A DNA stretch of 64,000 nucleotides from Pinus tabuliformis (Eukaryota > Streptophyta > Pinopsida > Pinales > Pinaceae): the NCBI GenBank assembly GCA_031772625.1, contig CM062817.1:885336184-885400183 (forward strand), in the 5' to 3' direction. The notes beneath the pieces are model-generated. The model was not told where the DNA came from and made no database searches. It saw nothing but the letters and a program-made list of their open reading frames with translations. A program made the translations under genes and the position numbers. Shown piece after piece: positions 61,572 through 64,000 of the stretch (within the stretch, counting starts at the first letter, position 1; each line of letters starts with the position of its first letter).

Positions 61572-64000
61572 AAGTAGAAGTAGAATTTTGGCATGTGCTT
61601 TAGTACATTGCATGAGCTTGTGAATCCATGGGATTTTCTACATGGTATCAAAGCCGAGAATAGTATACAAGAGGATATTTCGAAGTTTTGAATTTTGGGT
61701 TACAGGTGAAATTCGAATTTGCAATACATACTTCAGGATTGGTAGATGGCATTCTACGGTTTGCGGCTTGAGTATGCCTTGGAAGGCAACTCGAATTTTA
61801 TAGCTTGGAGGGAGAGAATGGAGGTTGTGTTAGAGGATAATGGCTTGAGGAATTCGTTGATCAAGAAATTCCTAAGCCAACAACTTCGGATGCATAGAAT
61901 TTGGTTGAATGGAAGAAGTGTGTGTCGAAGGCGAAGCAGATAATCCTTGAGAGAGTTTGAGACCACATTGTATAGAGTCTCCATGGCAAGGAAACTTTGT
62001 ATGCTATGTAGAAATAATGGACAGACTTGTATCATAATAGCGGTGACCAAAGGACATTGGCACTGAAGGACAAACTTCGAAAAATCAAAATGGAAAAAGG
62101 CGAGACTATTCCAAAATACTTGAACAAGTGCACTCAATGTCATGATGAACTTCGAAGTTTTAGAATCATGGTTTTCGAGGATGATATGGTGAGTCGTGTT
62201 CTTCTAGGACTCCCAAATCATTTTCATAGTTATCAGGACTCTATCAATAGTTGGGAGAAGTTGCCAGATTAAGAACGACTATGGTCAAATTTGATGCAGG
62301 AGGAGATCAGGAGGAACACCAGGGATGGCTCTTCATCAAATACTGGTGATGAAGATACCTATGCATTAGTGATTAAGTCCAAGAAGGGGAAAGGGAAAGC
62401 TTCCCATTCCAAATTAGATTCTTATCATGGAGGTAATAAGAAAGACATGATGAAATTTGAGTGCTTTCATTGTCATGAGCTAGGTCATTTTGCTACAAAT
62501 TGTCCACTCAGTAAGTTCAAGAAGAAGTCCTCAAGAGGAGCAGTGGGTGAGGCTTTGGCGTCTCAATTCAAATTGGACTTTTCCCTCATTGCAAGCATGG
62601 TGTCATCAATTATGGGAAGTGTATGGTACTAAGACAGTGGAGATTCATTCCACATGAATGGCGACAAAGAATTATTCAGTGACCTAGAGGAGAAAGATCT
62701 CCATATGCATATCGAGATGGGTGACAAGGGGAAGTATAGTGTTAATGGATTGGGCACAATTACTTTTCAGAGGGAGCATGGGACTCCACTCACATTGAAG
62801 AATGTTATATATGTGCTCGAGCTGAAAAAGAACTTGGTATTTGTTGCCATGCTTGAGGATAGAGGCTATGATGTGATCTTCTCGAAACGAAAGGCGTTCC
62901 TTCGACACATAGCCATGGGTCAACTAGCATCTATCATGTATGTAACCATAACATCAATAGACATGTACATAAAACTAATGTATATAACTCTAATGCATAT
63001 AACAATCTATTAACTAACATACCTGCATGTCAAACATAAAATACCTCTATGAGGATCTGATCTTACCCATATGTACATTGTTGCAACTTCACTTTAAATA
63101 TCTACATCTCCTGCTCTATCTAAGCCAACACATTAGGATCATAACATACCAATGTCATCATGATAACCTAATTTCATGTTGAGAAACGGCAACAAGAAAT
63201 TCCAGTTTAATTTGTCCTTGAATTAACCTGAGAATTAAAATTGAATTCTATTCTCATAGCAACTTGTAAATAGTTAATTATGTTTAGTTAACTTAATTAG
63301 CTTAGGAATTTCGAGTTGGAAGTCTTTCTAAAGTCATGTATATGTTCTCCCTAAGTTTTAGGGGTCCATTATGAGTTTAAATTGAGTTGGAAATTAGATC
63401 ACTTATTTTACTGAGTTAAGTTCAGTTAAATTAGTTCCAAACTTTTTGAGGAACTAATAGAGAGTTAACAGTCAATTGGTGCACTAATGCATCTACAAGT
63501 GTCACTCTAGCTAATAGAAGATTTCCTCATTAGAAACCCATGCATGTCGATTCTGAGAAAAACCCGGTTGAGACTAGAATGCAGGGACAGTGTACTATCA
63601 GTTGTATTATGTACTGGAGTGTAAATATCATGGATGCATCAGAGATTTATCCTATGTTTGGACTGTGGAGTTTTGGAAGCATGAATTCCCTTTAAAGACA
63701 GGTTATTCCTACGAATTATGCAAGATCTTATGGGCTTGGAGAGCTCAAAATTGGCTAAGTGTTGGCCAAGAGCTAGCTTGTGAGCTGAGAGGGTTGAGCA
63801 CACTTGTTCGGAATTGTTCTAGTGAGAACAAGCTTTGTATCTTCACTCATATTTCTAATATATGCAATACATATAGCGGGGTTTTGGGCAATGGATTTCC
63901 CCAAATACATCTTGTGTTATGTGCCATTGATTTATCGTCGTCTTGTTCATATTATTTTCATCGATCTATTGGCTTTCGTTGGTTGAAAGTAGAAGTAGAT
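61572..64000 (+). mobile_element. Partial copia element F, copy 2 (runs off window)
   Basis: LTR remnant (61,572-61,642), primer site (61,643-61,654), copia gag (from about 61,746) with a zinc knuckle (62,462-62,503) and the start of the protease region (to about 62,930), then unrelated sequence and the probable 3' LTR from about 63,179, cut by the window end. Same state as copy 1. Confidence 0.8.

Larger units (their letters stand above)
50726..64000 (+). repeat. Segmental duplication, copy 2 (partner 1-13,356)
   Basis: Second copy of the block described at 1-13,356. The similarity begins exactly where the window's first base maps and continues to the last base, so neither true boundary is seen. 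It is either a tandem repeat of about 50.7 kb period or a false duplication in the assembly. Confidence 0.95.

Noticed and set aside
1-64000. Host genes, tRNA or rRNA
   Set aside because: I looked for long coding runs with known domains, tRNA-like cloverleaf arms and rRNA blocks and found none. TGGTATCAGAGC-type matches are primer sites next to LTRs, not tRNA genes.

Overview
This is a gene-poor stretch of a large plant nuclear genome, built almost entirely of old, nested LTR retrotransposons. Evidence: Ty3/gypsy chromovirus and Ty1/copia proteins, plant-type initiator-Met primer sites (TGGTATCAGAGC), a plant LINE RNase H fragment, long AT-rich spacers, and no recognisable host gene, tRNA or rRNA. 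The density and age of the elements would suit a gymnosperm, but that is a guess. All divergence figures below are by-eye estimates.

Layout. (1) 1-13,356 and 50,726-64,000 are two direct copies of one block, about 99.5 % alike, 50.7 kb apart. Each holds, in order, the end of a copia LTR, the 3' half of gypsy element A (RT tail, RNase H, integrase, chromodomain, LTR), a remnant of copia-like element D with its 3' LTR, a CATGTACA-rich minisatellite, spacer, and partial copia element F. (2) 13,414-18,114 carries LTR fragments on both strands and a LINE 3' fragment. (3) 18,115-23,662 is gypsy element E, cut off in its RT and fused to an A-type integrase tail. (4) 23,663-32,050 is a third, older copy (about 93-95 %) of the A-tail/D/minisatellite block. 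(5) 32,283-36,189 is a 3.9 kb fragment of element C. (6) 36,408-54,709 is one gypsy A with both LTRs. Copia element B (minus strand, 40,220-51,120) lies inside its RT, and element C (40,429-47,062) lies inside B's left LTR.

The insertions are supported by target-site duplications: CTAAA for A, ATAGT for B and CCCGG for C. For C, the intact right LTR of B in this same window serves as the empty site. The order of events is D, then A, then B, then C, then duplication of the stack.

The least explained item is element C. It is 6.6 kb, with TG...CA ends and a 5-bp target duplication, but has no terminal repeats and no pol. It has a GC-rich promoter-like block (G-box, ACGTCA and E2F-type sites) ahead of unrecognised reading frames (a globular ORF X, a low-complexity ORF Y and a coiled-coil part). 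It could be a giant protein-coding solo LTR or a non-autonomous element with a captured or orphan gene. The retroelements are described as fossils and are not reconstructed.
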